Assembly (NCBI RefSeq): GCF_029266855.1 | Contig: NZ_JAQSWB010000003.1 | Location: 186,001 to 250,000 of the forward strand | DNA from: Fluviicola sp. | Lineage (GTDB): Bacteria; Bacteroidota; Bacteroidia; Flavobacteriales_D; Crocinitomicaceae | Reading direction: 5' to 3' | Length of the DNA: 64,000 nucleotides | Part shown: in pieces, positions 41,177 through 50,549 of the stretch | Layout of the letters: each line of letters opens with the position of its first letter | Position numbering within the stretch: position 1 is the stretch's first letter | Position numbers and translations under genes: made by a program | The notes under the pieces: model-generated | The model's input: only the letters and a program-made list of their open reading frames with translations | Database searches by the model: none | Told to the model about the DNA's origin: nothing

Positions 41177-41821
41177 TTAGAGTCCTAGTTTTTTATAACC
41201 TTCGAATACTTTTGTTGTTTCGAAGTAGTATGTTTTCTTTTTACCTTCAACTTTCACGTCCATTCGATCGCATAACCCATCTTTACGGTCAATACTTTGT
41301 TCTTGTAATTTTGCATCCAACATCTGGAGAATAAAATATTCTTCAGTTACTTGAACAACTGGCCAGGCCGTAGCACAAGTTTGGCCATCTCCGTTTTTTA
41401 CGATAGAGTTTAACAGCCCGAATTGAATGGTTTTGTATTTGCTTGCATTCACTGTATCGCCAATATTTTTGTAAGTCTGACGTAAAATTTTGTGTGCCAT
41501 CATATCAGTATAGTCAATACTCAGAATTTGTTTTGTAAGGTTGATAATTTCCTGTGAATTGGAATTTCTCATTTGAGTATACATCTCTTTTTTGAGACTG
41601 TCCATTTCTTTGGATTTCCCGCTTGCAATTATGAATTGTTCGCTTTCAATAAAACTATAACGAAAATCCTGGTAATTGATATTTGTTTCGCCGGCTTCTA
41701 ATTTTTTCACCGATTCAGAGTATTTATCTTTGAAAGTTGGGATGACTATTTCAACTGAATTTTGGCCGAAGGAAAGAAAATTTACAAACAATAAGCCAAC
41801 TAGTAGTAATTGATTTTTCAT
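41177..41821 (-). CDS. DUF4919 family secreted protein
   Basis: The 214-residue protein has a signal peptide (NQLLLVGLLFVNFLSFGQ) and the DUF4919 pattern (NINYQDFRYSFIESEQF, NGDGQTCATAWPVVQVTEEY, ETTKVFEGYKKLGL). The helical middle part resembles TPR-like repeats. The function is unknown. Its stop is 9 bp from the stop of the convergent MmcQ/YjbR gene. Confidence 0.87.
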   Translation of the reverse strand: MKNQLLLVGLLFVNFLSFGQNSVEIVIPTFKDKYSESVKKLEAGETNINYQDFRYSFIESEQFIIASGKSKEMDSLKKEMYTQMRNSNSQEIINLTKQILSIDYTDMMAHKILRQTYKNIGDTVNASKYKTIQFGLLNSIVKNGDGQTCATAWPVVQVTEEYFILQMLDAKLQEQSIDRKDGLCDRMDVKVEGKKKTYYFETTKVFEGYKKLGL

Positions 41822-41865
41822 GGTTTTGTTATTTCGGGATGAAGATATGGAAGTTTGACGAATTT

Positions 41866-44046
41866 TTATTCCTCATTCTTCTTAAACATTCCACCAACTT
41901 CTTTCGATAGGCGCTGGATGGTTTCGACACCTGCGGCAATCGGACTCCCGCTCATATCGTCATAAGCTGAATAAGACAGATCAGCCACACTTTGAGAAGG
42001 GTAAATATAGATGTGATCCAGGTTTGGATTTTCTTTCTCCATGCGCTGAGGTAAAGATTCCATTCCTGTAAATGCGGAAACAGATCCTGAACGGGCAAAA
42101 ACGGATACAAATAATTGATTTTCACTGAAAGCAGGAAGTTTTTCCAGCATTTCTTCCGGCGATTCAATAGAAGTATGTGTCAGATCCGCACTGAATTTTC
42201 TGTAAGTCCGGTATGCCTTGAACTTTTCAAAGGTTTCGCGTGTGCTGTACACATCAATATCCAGGTTTAATTCCTTCGAAATGCGCATAATGCGTTCCAG
42301 CCATTGGTTACAATCCTGTTCCAGTTCAGCATAAGGCGGACAAATAACAGAGATCTTCCGGTAACTTGGGAAAGGATGATTGAAATGACAAAAGAAAACT
42401 GTTTTCTCACAGACATTCAACAAATGTTCACGGTCATCACCAATGAGGCGTTTGAGCAAACTGACTTTTGAATTGTCATTGATCAAAACGATATCAGCTA
42501 CCAATTCTTTTGAGACGCGTGCAATCCCACTCGATAAATTATGATCGATTGTTGCCATGGCGTGTACATTGATTTCGCCGCTGTTGTAGTGTGTTATAAA
42601 GTCGTCAATGTGTTTCCTGGAACGGCGAATACGCATTTCAGCCTCTTCATCGTTTTCCAGAACACTGACTACCGAAATCGGGTTCATGACCGTTTTATCT
42701 GTGATCAGAACCGAAAAATCAAGCAAAGATTCGTTTCCCTTTAATTCATTTGCTGCAACCAAAACATGCTGACTGCGCATAGACGGGCCTTCCAAAGGTT
42801 CGTGCCTGGTTTGGGAGATCAGCAATTTCTTCCCGGCATTTTCGGTAACGAAAGAAGCTGTCATACTGGTGATCAGGATCAAAATAACAGTTCCGTTGAC
42901 AATCTCAATATCCAGGATTCCCATTGTATATCCTACATTGATCACGGCTAAGGTTGCAGCTGCATGTGCGGTACTTAATCCGAAAATGATTTGCCGTTCC
43001 GGTCTGCTCAGTTTGAAAATCAATTGCGTGATCAAAGCGGCCAGGAATTTACTGAAGATAGCAAAAGCACTTAAGATTCCGGCTACTGCCCAAGCCCATG
43101 GTTCATTTGCCAATGCTTTTACATTTACCACCATTCCGATAGAAATCAAAAAGAAAGGAATGAACAAGGCATTTCCGATAAATTCGATCCGGTTCATCAA
43201 GGTGGAGGAATGGGGGATCAGGCGATTCATTACCAATCCGGCAACGAATGCTCCGATAATTCCTTCAATTCCGGCTACTTCCGCAAGAAAGGCAGCGAAG
43301 AAAAGAATAGACAATACGTAGATAAACTGGGAGGATTTTTCCGATTCAAGTTTACTTAGGAACCACCTGGAAATTTTGGGAACTCCCCAAAACATGATGA
43401 GACTAAAGATCGACAAGGTAATTGTAAGATGAACCAGTACACTGCCGTTAATTACTCCGTTGTCAGATCCTGAGATAACTGCAAGAATGATCAAAACTGC
43501 AGTATCCGTGAGAATTGTTCCTCCGATTGCAATTGCAACGGCTTCCATTTTCGAAATCCCGAATTTGGAAACGATCGGGTAAGCAACCAGCGTGTGAGTT
43601 GCAAACATACTTGCGGTCAATAAACTGGCCATTTCATTCAGCCCTAGTGCATATCTGCAGGTCGGGTAACCCAAAAGGAGCGGAATGAAGAAGGTGAGAG
43701 CGCCAAAAGTCAGGGATTTATTCCGGTAACGTTTGAATTCCTGCATGTCCAGTTCCAGTCCGGCCATGAACATGATATAGAGCAAACCGATTTTAGCAAA
43801 CATGTTGACAAATCCCGTTTTCATGTTGGCTTCTGAGATCAATTGAAAGCCATTCGGGCCGATGATCACCCCGGAAATAATTAGGCCGATCAGTGCAGGA
43901 ATCTTTACTTTTCTCAGGATAATAGGAGAGAAGAGAATGATTAGAAGGAGGATCGAAAAAGTAAGAATCGGGTTTTCTAAAGGCAATTTAAACTCACCGA
44001 TCAAGTTTTGAAACTCTTTAGAAAATTGTTCGAATAACCCGTTCAT
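41866..44046 (-). CDS. CPA2-type cation:proton antiporter with cytoplasmic tail
   Basis: The 726-residue protein has about 12 membrane helices in residues 20-400 (IPALIGLIISGVIIGPNGF, FAKIGLLYIMFMAGLELDMQ, IEGIIGAFVAGLVMNRLIP) and a 300-residue cytoplasmic tail with two Usp-like stretches. Family members exchange Na+ or K+ for H+. There is no TrkA-N (RCK) domain. It is one of two such antiporters in the window; this one carries AHAAATLAVINVGYT where the other has an NTRGLMELIVLNIGY segment. Confidence 0.92.
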   Translation of the reverse strand: MNGLFEQFSKEFQNLIGEFKLPLENPILTFSILLLIILFSPIILRKVKIPALIGLIISGVIIGPNGFQLISEANMKTGFVNMFAKIGLLYIMFMAGLELDMQEFKRYRNKSLTFGALTFFIPLLLGYPTCRYALGLNEMASLLTASMFATHTLVAYPIVSKFGISKMEAVAIAIGGTILTDTAVLIILAVISGSDNGVINGSVLVHLTITLSIFSLIMFWGVPKISRWFLSKLESEKSSQFIYVLSILFFAAFLAEVAGIEGIIGAFVAGLVMNRLIPHSSTLMNRIEFIGNALFIPFFLISIGMVVNVKALANEPWAWAVAGILSAFAIFSKFLAALITQLIFKLSRPERQIIFGLSTAHAAATLAVINVGYTMGILDIEIVNGTVILILITSMTASFVTENAGKKLLISQTRHEPLEGPSMRSQHVLVAANELKGNESLLDFSVLITDKTVMNPISVVSVLENDEEAEMRIRRSRKHIDDFITHYNSGEINVHAMATIDHNLSSGIARVSKELVADIVLINDNSKVSLLKRLIGDDREHLLNVCEKTVFFCHFNHPFPSYRKISVICPPYAELEQDCNQWLERIMRISKELNLDIDVYSTRETFEKFKAYRTYRKFSADLTHTSIESPEEMLEKLPAFSENQLFVSVFARSGSVSAFTGMESLPQRMEKENPNLDHIYIYPSQSVADLSYSAYDDMSGSPIAAGVETIQRLSKEVGGMFKKNEE

Positions 44047-44064
44047 TTATTTGGAATATCGCAA

Positions 44065-44072
44065 CAAAAGTA
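44065..44072 (-). promoter_or_regulatory. -7 box of the 41.9-44.0 kb antiporter
   Basis: TACTTTTG on the minus strand, 18 bp before the ATG at 44046. Confidence 0.55.
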
Positions 44073-44200
44073 ATCGCATTTTTCACGAATCTATGCGTAT
44101 TGCCTGCTTTGGATCAAAAAAACTTATTTTCCAATGGTTGTTTGGTGAATATTTGATGCGTTTTACTTTTATGGATCCCCGAAAATTCTCATTGTTTACC

Positions 44201-44208
44201 TAGTTTTG
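44201..44208 (+). promoter_or_regulatory. -7 box of the DUF4476 gene
   Basis: TAGTTTTG fits TAnnTTTG and gives a leader of about 70 bases before the ATG at 44284. No clear -33 TTTG at the usual distance. Confidence 0.45.
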
Positions 44209-44283
44209 CGAACACGTTAAAGTAAGTTAATATCCTTTGGCATCGTTTTTGTCTTGGGCTTCCAAAATTTAAATTTAATTACT

Positions 44284-45243
44284 ATGAAACAGTTATTTAC
44301 CTTATTAATCTTAGTATTCATTTCACAGTTGTCAATCGCGCAACAGAATACGAACTTGGTCTTCTTTTCAGAACAGGGGCAGCAATTTTACATTATTTTG
44401 AACGGGATTCAGCAAAATGCAAACCCGGAAACAAATGTGCGGGTGACAAACCTCATTCAGCCTTATTACAAAGTGAAAGTGAAATTTGCGGATGGAATCA
44501 CTCCGGATATAGATAAAACGATCAATTTTAATGCAGGCACAGAAACAACTTATGCTATCCGAAGTTCGAACAAGGGAGAAATTGTTTTGAGATGGATGAG
44601 TGAAGTTCCGATTCAGCAAGCTCCACAGCCAATGGCAAATCAACAGGTGATTGTTTATCACAGCACGCCTCCCACAACTGTTACTCAGACAACTGTTATT
44701 TCCAATACGACCACAACTCCATCTAATTCCGAACAAATTAATATGGGGATCAACGTAAGTGATCCGGCAACAGGAGGGGCAAATATTAACATGAATATCA
44801 ATGTCAATGAAACCGGGATGAATACACAAACACAAAGTACCACGACTTCGTATTCCACCACAACTACCACCACTTCAGGGAATGTGGGGACTGTACAACA
44901 ACCGGTGTATGTGATGCCTGGTTATAACGGAAATGTTGGCTGCAACGGTTACCCGATGACTGAAGCGCGTTTCAATGAAGTGGTTCAATCAATCCAGGCT
45001 AAGAACTTTGATGATTCCAAATTGACCATGTCTAAGCAGGTAATCAGTTCAAACTGTATGACGAGCAATCAGGTAAAACGATTGATGCTGTTGTTTAGCT
45101 TCGAAGATACACGTCTGGACCTGGCTAAATATGCTTATGGCTACACCCATGATATCGGAAATTACTATCAGTTGAATGATGCATTTACTTTTGAGTCAAG
45201 CATCGAAGAATTGAATGAATATACAAGCGGATTCAGAAGATAA
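44284..45243 (+). CDS. DUF4476 family secreted protein
   Basis: ATG at 44284 (10 codons inside the track ORF) gives MKQLFTLLILVFISQLSIAQ, a signal peptide. Residues 20-110 are a beta domain, 125-215 a low-complexity Thr/Asn/Gln linker (NTTTTPSNSEQ, TTTSYSTTTTTTSGNVG), and the C-terminal 95 residues the DUF4476 helical domain (YPMTEARFNEVVQSIQAKNF, LMLLFSFEDTRLDLAKYAY). The function is unknown; the domain often closes periplasmic proteins in Bacteroidota. Confidence 0.88.
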   Translation: MKQLFTLLILVFISQLSIAQQNTNLVFFSEQGQQFYIILNGIQQNANPETNVRVTNLIQPYYKVKVKFADGITPDIDKTINFNAGTETTYAIRSSNKGEIVLRWMSEVPIQQAPQPMANQQVIVYHSTPPTTVTQTTVISNTTTTPSNSEQINMGINVSDPATGGANINMNINVNETGMNTQTQSTTTSYSTTTTTTSGNVGTVQQPVYVMPGYNGNVGCNGYPMTEARFNEVVQSIQAKNFDDSKLTMSKQVISSNCMTSNQVKRLMLLFSFEDTRLDLAKYAYGYTHDIGNYYQLNDAFTFESSIEELNEYTSGFRR

Positions 45244-45248
45244 TTACG

Positions 45249-45266
45249 TCCCGATAGCTATCGGGA
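45249..45266. repeat. Interspersed palindrome repeat, copy E
   Basis: TCCCGATAGCTATCGGGA is a perfect palindrome in the frame ACG-palindrome-TACGAATGCCGAAT, which parallels the 29.8-29.9 kb copies (ACGAT-palindrome-ATYAGTGCSGAA). It lies just after the DUF4476 stop. Confidence 0.65.
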
Positions 45267-45311
45267 TACGAATGCCGAATTCCTAATTTGGTATTGTAGA
45301 TAGTTATTTTG

Positions 45312-45343
45312 AAAAGGCTGTTCTTAATCAAGAACAGCCTTTT
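45312..45343. terminator. Bidirectional terminator
   Basis: AAAAGGCTGTTCTT / AAGAACAGCCTTTT, a 13-14-bp stem with a short loop, between the convergent DUF4476 and antiporter genes. Confidence 0.9.
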
Positions 45344-45357
45344 GTCTTTAAATCAAC

Positions 45358-47637
45358 TTACGGTTTTAAAATAAGCACCGACGGGGTGTTTGTGAGCCAC
45401 AGGCTTTGGGTCTCCACCGCTTTTCTCCAGCTGTCGTGGCTGATCAGCATTAAATCCTGCTGATTCATAAAATCTTTATCCAAACGCGGTTCGGTATGTA
45501 ATGAAATATGATTCGGTGCAACTTGTTCGATCATGCGGATAGATTCTTTTAATTCCGGATGTGTTTTGACTATCCCCGAGGAATCGATGATCGTTACGCG
45601 CGCATTGCTGTGGTGGATCAGTTTCTGTGCGTAAACCAGCAGGAAGCTATCATGAATGGAGAAGATCGGGAGAAATACATTCTCTACTTTTTCCAGGTCT
45701 TTATCTATTACAATACCAACGGGTAATTTCGCGTTTTTGATCAGCTGGCGCGTCCGTTCGTCAAATACCGTGTTTTCAAACAGCGGCTCCTTACCGGTGA
45801 TTGTTTCGTATAAACGTTCCGGGTTGATCAGTTTGGTTGTGAATCCTAAAATTCTTCCGAGAAGAGATCCTTCAAAAACGGAACTTCCGATCCCGATCAG
45901 GAGTAAATCAAAGTTTCCGGCATTGGATGTGTCCGTGATTTCCTTGTCAATATCTACTGTCGGTTTGAACAAAGTCACTACCGGCATTTGCAGTTTCTGT
46001 GATTCTTCTGTAATAGGGGCGAAACTTTCCCGTTCGTATTCTTCCGCGTTAAACTGATTCAGGTCATTACTCAGTGAAACATGCAGAGCCGTAACATTTG
46101 CATTTTCGGGTGATTTCCGAATAAAACTGTTGGCCAATCGGAGCAGGGTTCTTCCTCTTTGGGGGCTTCCGAACGAAAGCAAGATCGAATATTTGGTGGA
46201 AAGTTTCCGGTTATCGCTTAATTCCTCCTCTGTTTTCTTTTCGGGAATCAGCCAGTTAATCAAATCAAGCATCGGTCCGGTCATAAAGGTGGTGATTAGT
46301 GCCATAATTACCAACATAGCAAAGATCTCATCAGAAAGAACCCCGAGGTCATACCCGATGTTCAAAACGATTAATTCCATTAACCCGCGGGTATTCATCA
46401 AAGCACCGATGATCAAACTGTCTCTCCAGGATTGCCCGACGAATCTTGCTGCCAGTGCGGATCCAAGGAACTTTCCGGTAACAGCAACGGCAATAATCAC
46501 AAAGGCGATGAGCCACAAATGCCAATCGTTCAATAAACCGATCTGTGTCCGGAGTCCGGTGAAAACAAAGAATAAAGGAAGAAGTAAAAGCACTGAAACA
46601 TCTTCAATCTTTTCAATAAAGATCTTTCTGAAATTCATGTTTGACGGCATAATTACACCTGCCAAAAATGCTCCGAACAAGGCGTGAATTCCAATTACTT
46701 CCGTTGCGAAAGCAGAAATTAATAGGGTTATAAAAAAGATCGCAACCACCGGTTTACTTAAACTTTCCTTGTTTGAATGTTTGTCGCCCAGGCGTTTTAG
46801 GAAAGGTTGAACAATCTTGATCATCAGGAAAACATAGGCAATGGCCATGAGAATAATGTAGATCGCGCTCAAGACAGAACCTGCTTTCACGATTGCAATA
46901 ACTGCAGCCAGAATACACCAGGCTGTAATGTCATCGGCAGCTGCACAGGTAATTACAATGGAACCGAGTTTGGTTTTGCTCAATCCGCGTTCCTGAACGA
47001 TCCGGGCAAGGACCGGGAAGGCGGTGATACTCATTGAAATACCAATGAATAAAGCAAACGACAGGAAATTTACATTTGCCGGGGCGAATTCGGAATAGAT
47101 AAAATATGCTAACCCAACACCTAATGTAAAAGGAAAAATGATACTGGCATGACTGATTACTACAGCGTCATTTGCTTTGTTTTTCAATGTTTTCAATTCC
47201 AGTTCCATTCCAACAACGAACATGAACAGGATCAACCCGATCTGACTTAAGAATTTCAGGTTGTCCATTGATTTTTCAGGAAAAACAAAGTGGGAAAACT
47301 CCGGGAAATACATCCCGATAAAAGACGGGCCAAGAAAAATCCCTGCGATAATCTCACCGATCACAGAAGGTTGTCCGATCTTCTTGCAGAAAAAGCCAAA
47401 GATCCGGGCTACAATGATAATGGTGACGATTTGAAGCAGGAGAATCGCCAGCGGATGCGTTAAGTTGTGGTAATAAGTTTCCGTGAATTGCTGCCAGGTA
47501 GATGCGGTAGCCTCCGGTTTGAAAGTGGTTACTTTTCCAGCTTCCAGGGGTTTTCCTGATAAGATTACACCAAAAATGACGGCGGCGAATCCACCAATCG
47601 TTATAATGTAAAACAAGAGATTTCTGAGATTGCGCAT
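45358..47637 (-). CDS. CPA2-type cation:proton antiporter with Usp-like tail
   Basis: The protein (759 residues from ATG 47637) has an N-terminal helix, a soluble loop, then 12 membrane helices (IGQPSVIGEIIAGIFLGPSF, LSQIGLILFMFVVGMELELK, HALFGAFLAGVIMPSNMNFR, NTRGLMELIVLNIGYDLG) and a C-terminal region with Usp-like features (SILLSFGSPQRGRTLLRLAN, LLLIGIGSSVFEGSLLGR). The track's TTG start falls in the promoter box, so ATG 47637 is preferred. Such antiporters handle K+/Na+ and pH. Confidence 0.92.
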   Translation of the reverse strand: MRNLRNLLFYIITIGGFAAVIFGVILSGKPLEAGKVTTFKPEATASTWQQFTETYYHNLTHPLAILLLQIVTIIIVARIFGFFCKKIGQPSVIGEIIAGIFLGPSFIGMYFPEFSHFVFPEKSMDNLKFLSQIGLILFMFVVGMELELKTLKNKANDAVVISHASIIFPFTLGVGLAYFIYSEFAPANVNFLSFALFIGISMSITAFPVLARIVQERGLSKTKLGSIVITCAAADDITAWCILAAVIAIVKAGSVLSAIYIILMAIAYVFLMIKIVQPFLKRLGDKHSNKESLSKPVVAIFFITLLISAFATEVIGIHALFGAFLAGVIMPSNMNFRKIFIEKIEDVSVLLLLPLFFVFTGLRTQIGLLNDWHLWLIAFVIIAVAVTGKFLGSALAARFVGQSWRDSLIIGALMNTRGLMELIVLNIGYDLGVLSDEIFAMLVIMALITTFMTGPMLDLINWLIPEKKTEEELSDNRKLSTKYSILLSFGSPQRGRTLLRLANSFIRKSPENANVTALHVSLSNDLNQFNAEEYERESFAPITEESQKLQMPVVTLFKPTVDIDKEITDTSNAGNFDLLLIGIGSSVFEGSLLGRILGFTTKLINPERLYETITGKEPLFENTVFDERTRQLIKNAKLPVGIVIDKDLEKVENVFLPIFSIHDSFLLVYAQKLIHHSNARVTIIDSSGIVKTHPELKESIRMIEQVAPNHISLHTEPRLDKDFMNQQDLMLISHDSWRKAVETQSLWLTNTPSVLILKP

Positions 47638-47652
47638 AGCCTGAATTTTGAG

Positions 47653-47660
47653 CAAAAATA
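47653..47660 (-). promoter_or_regulatory. -7 box of the 45.4-47.6 kb antiporter
   Basis: TATTTTTG on the minus strand, 15 bp before the ATG at 47637 and overlapping the TTG used in the ORF track. Confidence 0.5.
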
Positions 47661-47739
47661 AGCTTGTAAAACAGGAAAGAAAACACCCTTTTTTAAGAAT
47701 GTACTGAAACCTGTTTTAATTGTACCGAATCCAGTATTC

Positions 47740-48459
47740 TTATTGTTTGAAGGCTTCCAGGAAGGTTTTCCGGTAGTTTTCACTTAAACCGAATTCGCGG
47801 TATTTTCCGTCTTTGTTCCGGATCTTGCCCAGGATAATGTCTCCATGATAACCCTGAATAAATCCTTTCGAAAGCAATTCGGATTTTGAAATGCGAATGA
47901 AAGTAATTGTATCCAGTTCCTGCAGCAGCTGATCAAAGGATTTATTCTTTACGATCAATTCATCCCCGTTTTCCAAAAGCATCAGTTTATCTCTTCTGTC
48001 GTAGGTGTCTGATGAGAAACTCACAATTTTTGAAAGCTGGATCGAGAATTTTCCTTTATTGGTATTTACTGACCAAACAGCCTGGTTTTTGGATTGATTG
48101 ATCCGTGTGCGAACTTTTTCGATGGCTCGTTCCAGGCGTTCTTTTTGCACGGGTTTTCTCAGGTAATCAATGGCTTCGATATCGAAAGCATCCGCAGCAT
48201 ATTCGTTATGTGCTGTTGTGAAAATGATCGGTTTCGAACCGAGTTTTTCAGCAACTTCCAATCCGCTGAGATGCGGCATTACAATGTCTGAAATACAAAA
48301 GTCGAATGAAAGATTGGAGACCTCAGACAGGAATAACAAGGGATTATCGAAAGCCTTCACGACCTCAATGTCCGGGATGCCTTCACACAAAGTCCTCAGG
48401 TAACCGAGTGCAAGTAATTCATCGTCCAGCAGAACCACCCGAAGTATTGATCTATCCAT
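47740..48459 (-). CDS. LytTR-family response regulator (second pair)
   Basis: The receiver domain has DDELL at the start, the phospho-acceptor Asp in FCISDIVMPHLSGLEV and Lys in YLRKPVQ. The LytTR domain (about 130-239) includes FSIQLSKIVSFSSDTYDRRD and FIRISKSELLSKGFIQGY. Its start overlaps the kinase stop by 8 bp. No target gene can be named. Confidence 0.93.
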   Translation of the reverse strand: MDRSILRVVLLDDELLALGYLRTLCEGIPDIEVVKAFDNPLLFLSEVSNLSFDFCISDIVMPHLSGLEVAEKLGSKPIIFTTAHNEYAADAFDIEAIDYLRKPVQKERLERAIEKVRTRINQSKNQAVWSVNTNKGKFSIQLSKIVSFSSDTYDRRDKLMLLENGDELIVKNKSFDQLLQELDTITFIRISKSELLSKGFIQGYHGDIILGKIRNKDGKYREFGLSENYRKTFLEAFKQ

Positions 48460-49180
48460 TGAGTTTCAGTTTGAGCCGGGCATGAAAAATGGGTTTCTCA
48501 TTTTTCAGAGAAAGTTCATATGCATTAGGATAGGCGATCTCCAGACGTTCTTCCAGGTTTTTGATCCCTAAGCCACTGCGCTCTTTTTTCATCGGAGTGC
48601 TTTCCGAAATGCGGTTGCTGACTTCGAGAACAAACTCATTATTTACTATTTCCAAATGAATGGAAATAAATGATTCGCTCTTTTGAAAGTCAGTATGTTT
48701 GAATGCGTTCTCGATTAAGTCGACGGTAATCAGCGGCAGAATTTTCAGATTACTGATCCGTTCGTCCTGTAAATTAATGGTGTTGCGAATACGCAAATCA
48801 AACAGGGGACTCAATTTCAAGCGATTGATTTCAATGAAATTCGCCGCAAAATCCATTTCTTCGCGTAAGCTCACCAAAGGTTGGTCACTTTCGTACAGAA
48901 TGTAATCCAGGACCCCTGAGAGCTTGTCCATCGAATAATACGTTTGATACGCATGTGATTGAATGGAATTCAGTGCGTTTTTAAACAAGTGCGGATTTAA
49001 TTTATAGCGGATCGAACTCAGTTCATTCGAATGAACGAGCGCATTCAGTTCGTGATTTTTGCCTGAAAGTTCGGTGTTGTTTTTCCGTGCTTCCTTTAAT
49101 TTCAAATACAGGATCCTGCAATAGACCATCAATGCTAAAGCGAGGACAGAAATAATGAAAAACAGGATCTGAAATATCAT
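48452..49180 (-). CDS. LytS/YehU-type sensor histidine kinase (second pair), single TM
   Basis: The 242-residue protein has one N-terminal membrane helix (LFFIISVLALALMVYCRILY), a short coiled linker, and the His_kinase domain with LNPHLFKNALNSIQSHAYQT, where the usual FLFNxLN reads LFKNALN. The HATPase part has VDLIENAFKHTDF and RSGLGIKNLEERL. With a single helix and no sensor domain, the input must come from the membrane or a partner. Confidence 0.92.
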   Translation of the reverse strand: MIFQILFFIISVLALALMVYCRILYLKLKEARKNNTELSGKNHELNALVHSNELSSIRYKLNPHLFKNALNSIQSHAYQTYYSMDKLSGVLDYILYESDQPLVSLREEMDFAANFIEINRLKLSPLFDLRIRNTINLQDERISNLKILPLITVDLIENAFKHTDFQKSESFISIHLEIVNNEFVLEVSNRISESTPMKKERSGLGIKNLEERLEIAYPNAYELSLKNEKPIFHARLKLKLNG

Positions 49181-49232
49181 AACGGGTCGAAGGTAAGGAA
49201 TTTGTGGTTTCGAAGATTCTTTCGTTTAATTC

Positions 49233-49754
49233 TTATTTAAGACTGATTTTAAGGTCCATTTCGTTTTTCATATAGAGTAGAACTTCAGCATTTCCTCTTG
49301 CGTCATCTACCGGATTGTGGGTATGTTCCGTTTTTCGCAAATGTTTCCACTGTGCAAATGTGTCTTTGACCAGTCCGCAATACAGATCAGATATTCGTCT
49401 CGATGAATAGCCGAAAGGATTTCTTTTGATGAAATGATGAAAATACCAACAGATGAACATCCAGTCGAAGCCATTATTGTCGCTTACAAAGATTGGACGT
49501 CCTTTCGAATTGGTTTTAATCCACTCTTCAAATTCGAGCATTGTTTTTTCCGGATCATCAAATTCCAGAGTTTCCTCCCTGGTAAAGCCGGAAATTGCTA
49601 ACGCATCAGGATTGTAATTTTCAGAAATAGGTTTGATTTTTCCGTAAAAAGTTTTGTCAAGCTTATCATCTACCAGAACGGCGCCAAAACAAATCATTGA
49701 AAAGTCACCTGGGATTGGACCGTCGGATTCGATATCTACTACTATGTAACTCAT
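49233..49754 (-). CDS. DnaQ-like 3'-5' exonuclease
   Basis: The 173-residue protein has the exonuclease motifs DIESDGPIPG (DxE at the start), a middle SDNNGFDWMFICWYF (Asp) and HNPVDDARGNAEVL (HxxxxD). The fold is RNase T/DnaQ type; the substrate (DNA or RNA) cannot be told. Its start overlaps the HD gene by 4 bp, so a coupled pair in nucleic-acid/nucleotide turnover is likely. Confidence 0.9.
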   Translation of the reverse strand: MSYIVVDIESDGPIPGDFSMICFGAVLVDDKLDKTFYGKIKPISENYNPDALAISGFTREETLEFDDPEKTMLEFEEWIKTNSKGRPIFVSDNNGFDWMFICWYFHHFIKRNPFGYSSRRISDLYCGLVKDTFAQWKHLRKTEHTHNPVDDARGNAEVLLYMKNEMDLKISLK

Positions 49755-50350
49755 GATTTATCTTTCTTTAAAATCCCTTTTTCCACACTGTCATTGATTA
49801 ATCCTTCGGCAAAGTTCCAAAGTGTTTCGGATCCTTCTTTAATGATTTGCTTCTTTTCGTACACTTTATCGTAATTGACTCCAAATTCATTCCAGGTGCC
49901 ACCGTTGTTAGAAATATTTTGAAGTAAGGGTTCCAGGCGGTCCATTGATCGGGCAAACTTTGCCTCGGGGCTTTCTCCGGCTTCAAATTCTTCCCAGATC
50001 GCAATGAGTTCATCCCTTTGTTCCTGCGGAAGCAGGCCAAATATTCGCTGTGCTGCCAGTCTCTCTTCGTCTGTGTTGGAATGGTTTTTCTGAGAATCGT
50101 AGATGAAAGTGTCTCCGGCATCGATCTCCACGATGTCATGGATCAGAACCATTTTGATGACTTTCAGAATGTCTATCCGCTCATTGGAATGTTCGGTGAG
50201 TATCAGTGCCATCAATGCCAAATGCCAGCTGTGTTCCGCGTCGTTTTCATTCCGGTCGCTGTTAAACAATTTGGTTTTTCTTTGGATGTATTTGACCTTG
50301 TCAATCTCTTTAATGAAATCAATTTGTTTCGCTAGTTTGTCTGAAAGCAT
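49751..50350 (-). CDS. HD-domain hydrolase, YfbR-like
   Basis: The 199-residue protein shows the HD-domain ligands: NDAEHSWHLALMALILTEH, IHDIVEIDAGDTFIYD and later SMDRLEPLLQN (Asp). E. coli YfbR is a 5'-deoxynucleotidase; the same activity is plausible here but not shown by sequence alone. The gene leads a two-gene operon with the exonuclease. Confidence 0.9.
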   Translation of the reverse strand: MLSDKLAKQIDFIKEIDKVKYIQRKTKLFNSDRNENDAEHSWHLALMALILTEHSNERIDILKVIKMVLIHDIVEIDAGDTFIYDSQKNHSNTDEERLAAQRIFGLLPQEQRDELIAIWEEFEAGESPEAKFARSMDRLEPLLQNISNNGGTWNEFGVNYDKVYEKKQIIKEGSETLWNFAEGLINDSVEKGILKKDKS

Positions 50351-50372
50351 GTGGATATTCTTTAGTGAATTG

Positions 50373-50380
50373 CAAAGTTA
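50373..50380 (-). promoter_or_regulatory. -7 box of the HD/exonuclease operon
   Basis: TAACTTTG on the minus strand, 22 bp before the ATG at 50350. Confidence 0.55.
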
Positions 50381-50549
50381 GGGTATAATTGTTAGTTGGT
50401 AGCATGAGCGCGAAACTGGTTTGGAAAGTGATGAGGGACTAATTGTCTACTAATTTAATAGAATATTAACACCTGTTTTTTCAACATTCGGGAATCAGTT
50501 TCTTTTTTTTCACTAATTTCGCACCCAATAAATTTTATAATCAAGGACT

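Noticed and set aside
50351-50549. SAM riboswitch upstream of metK
   Set aside because: No conserved SAM-I or other SAM-binding core could be seen; the gap holds only T-rich promoter-like sequence.
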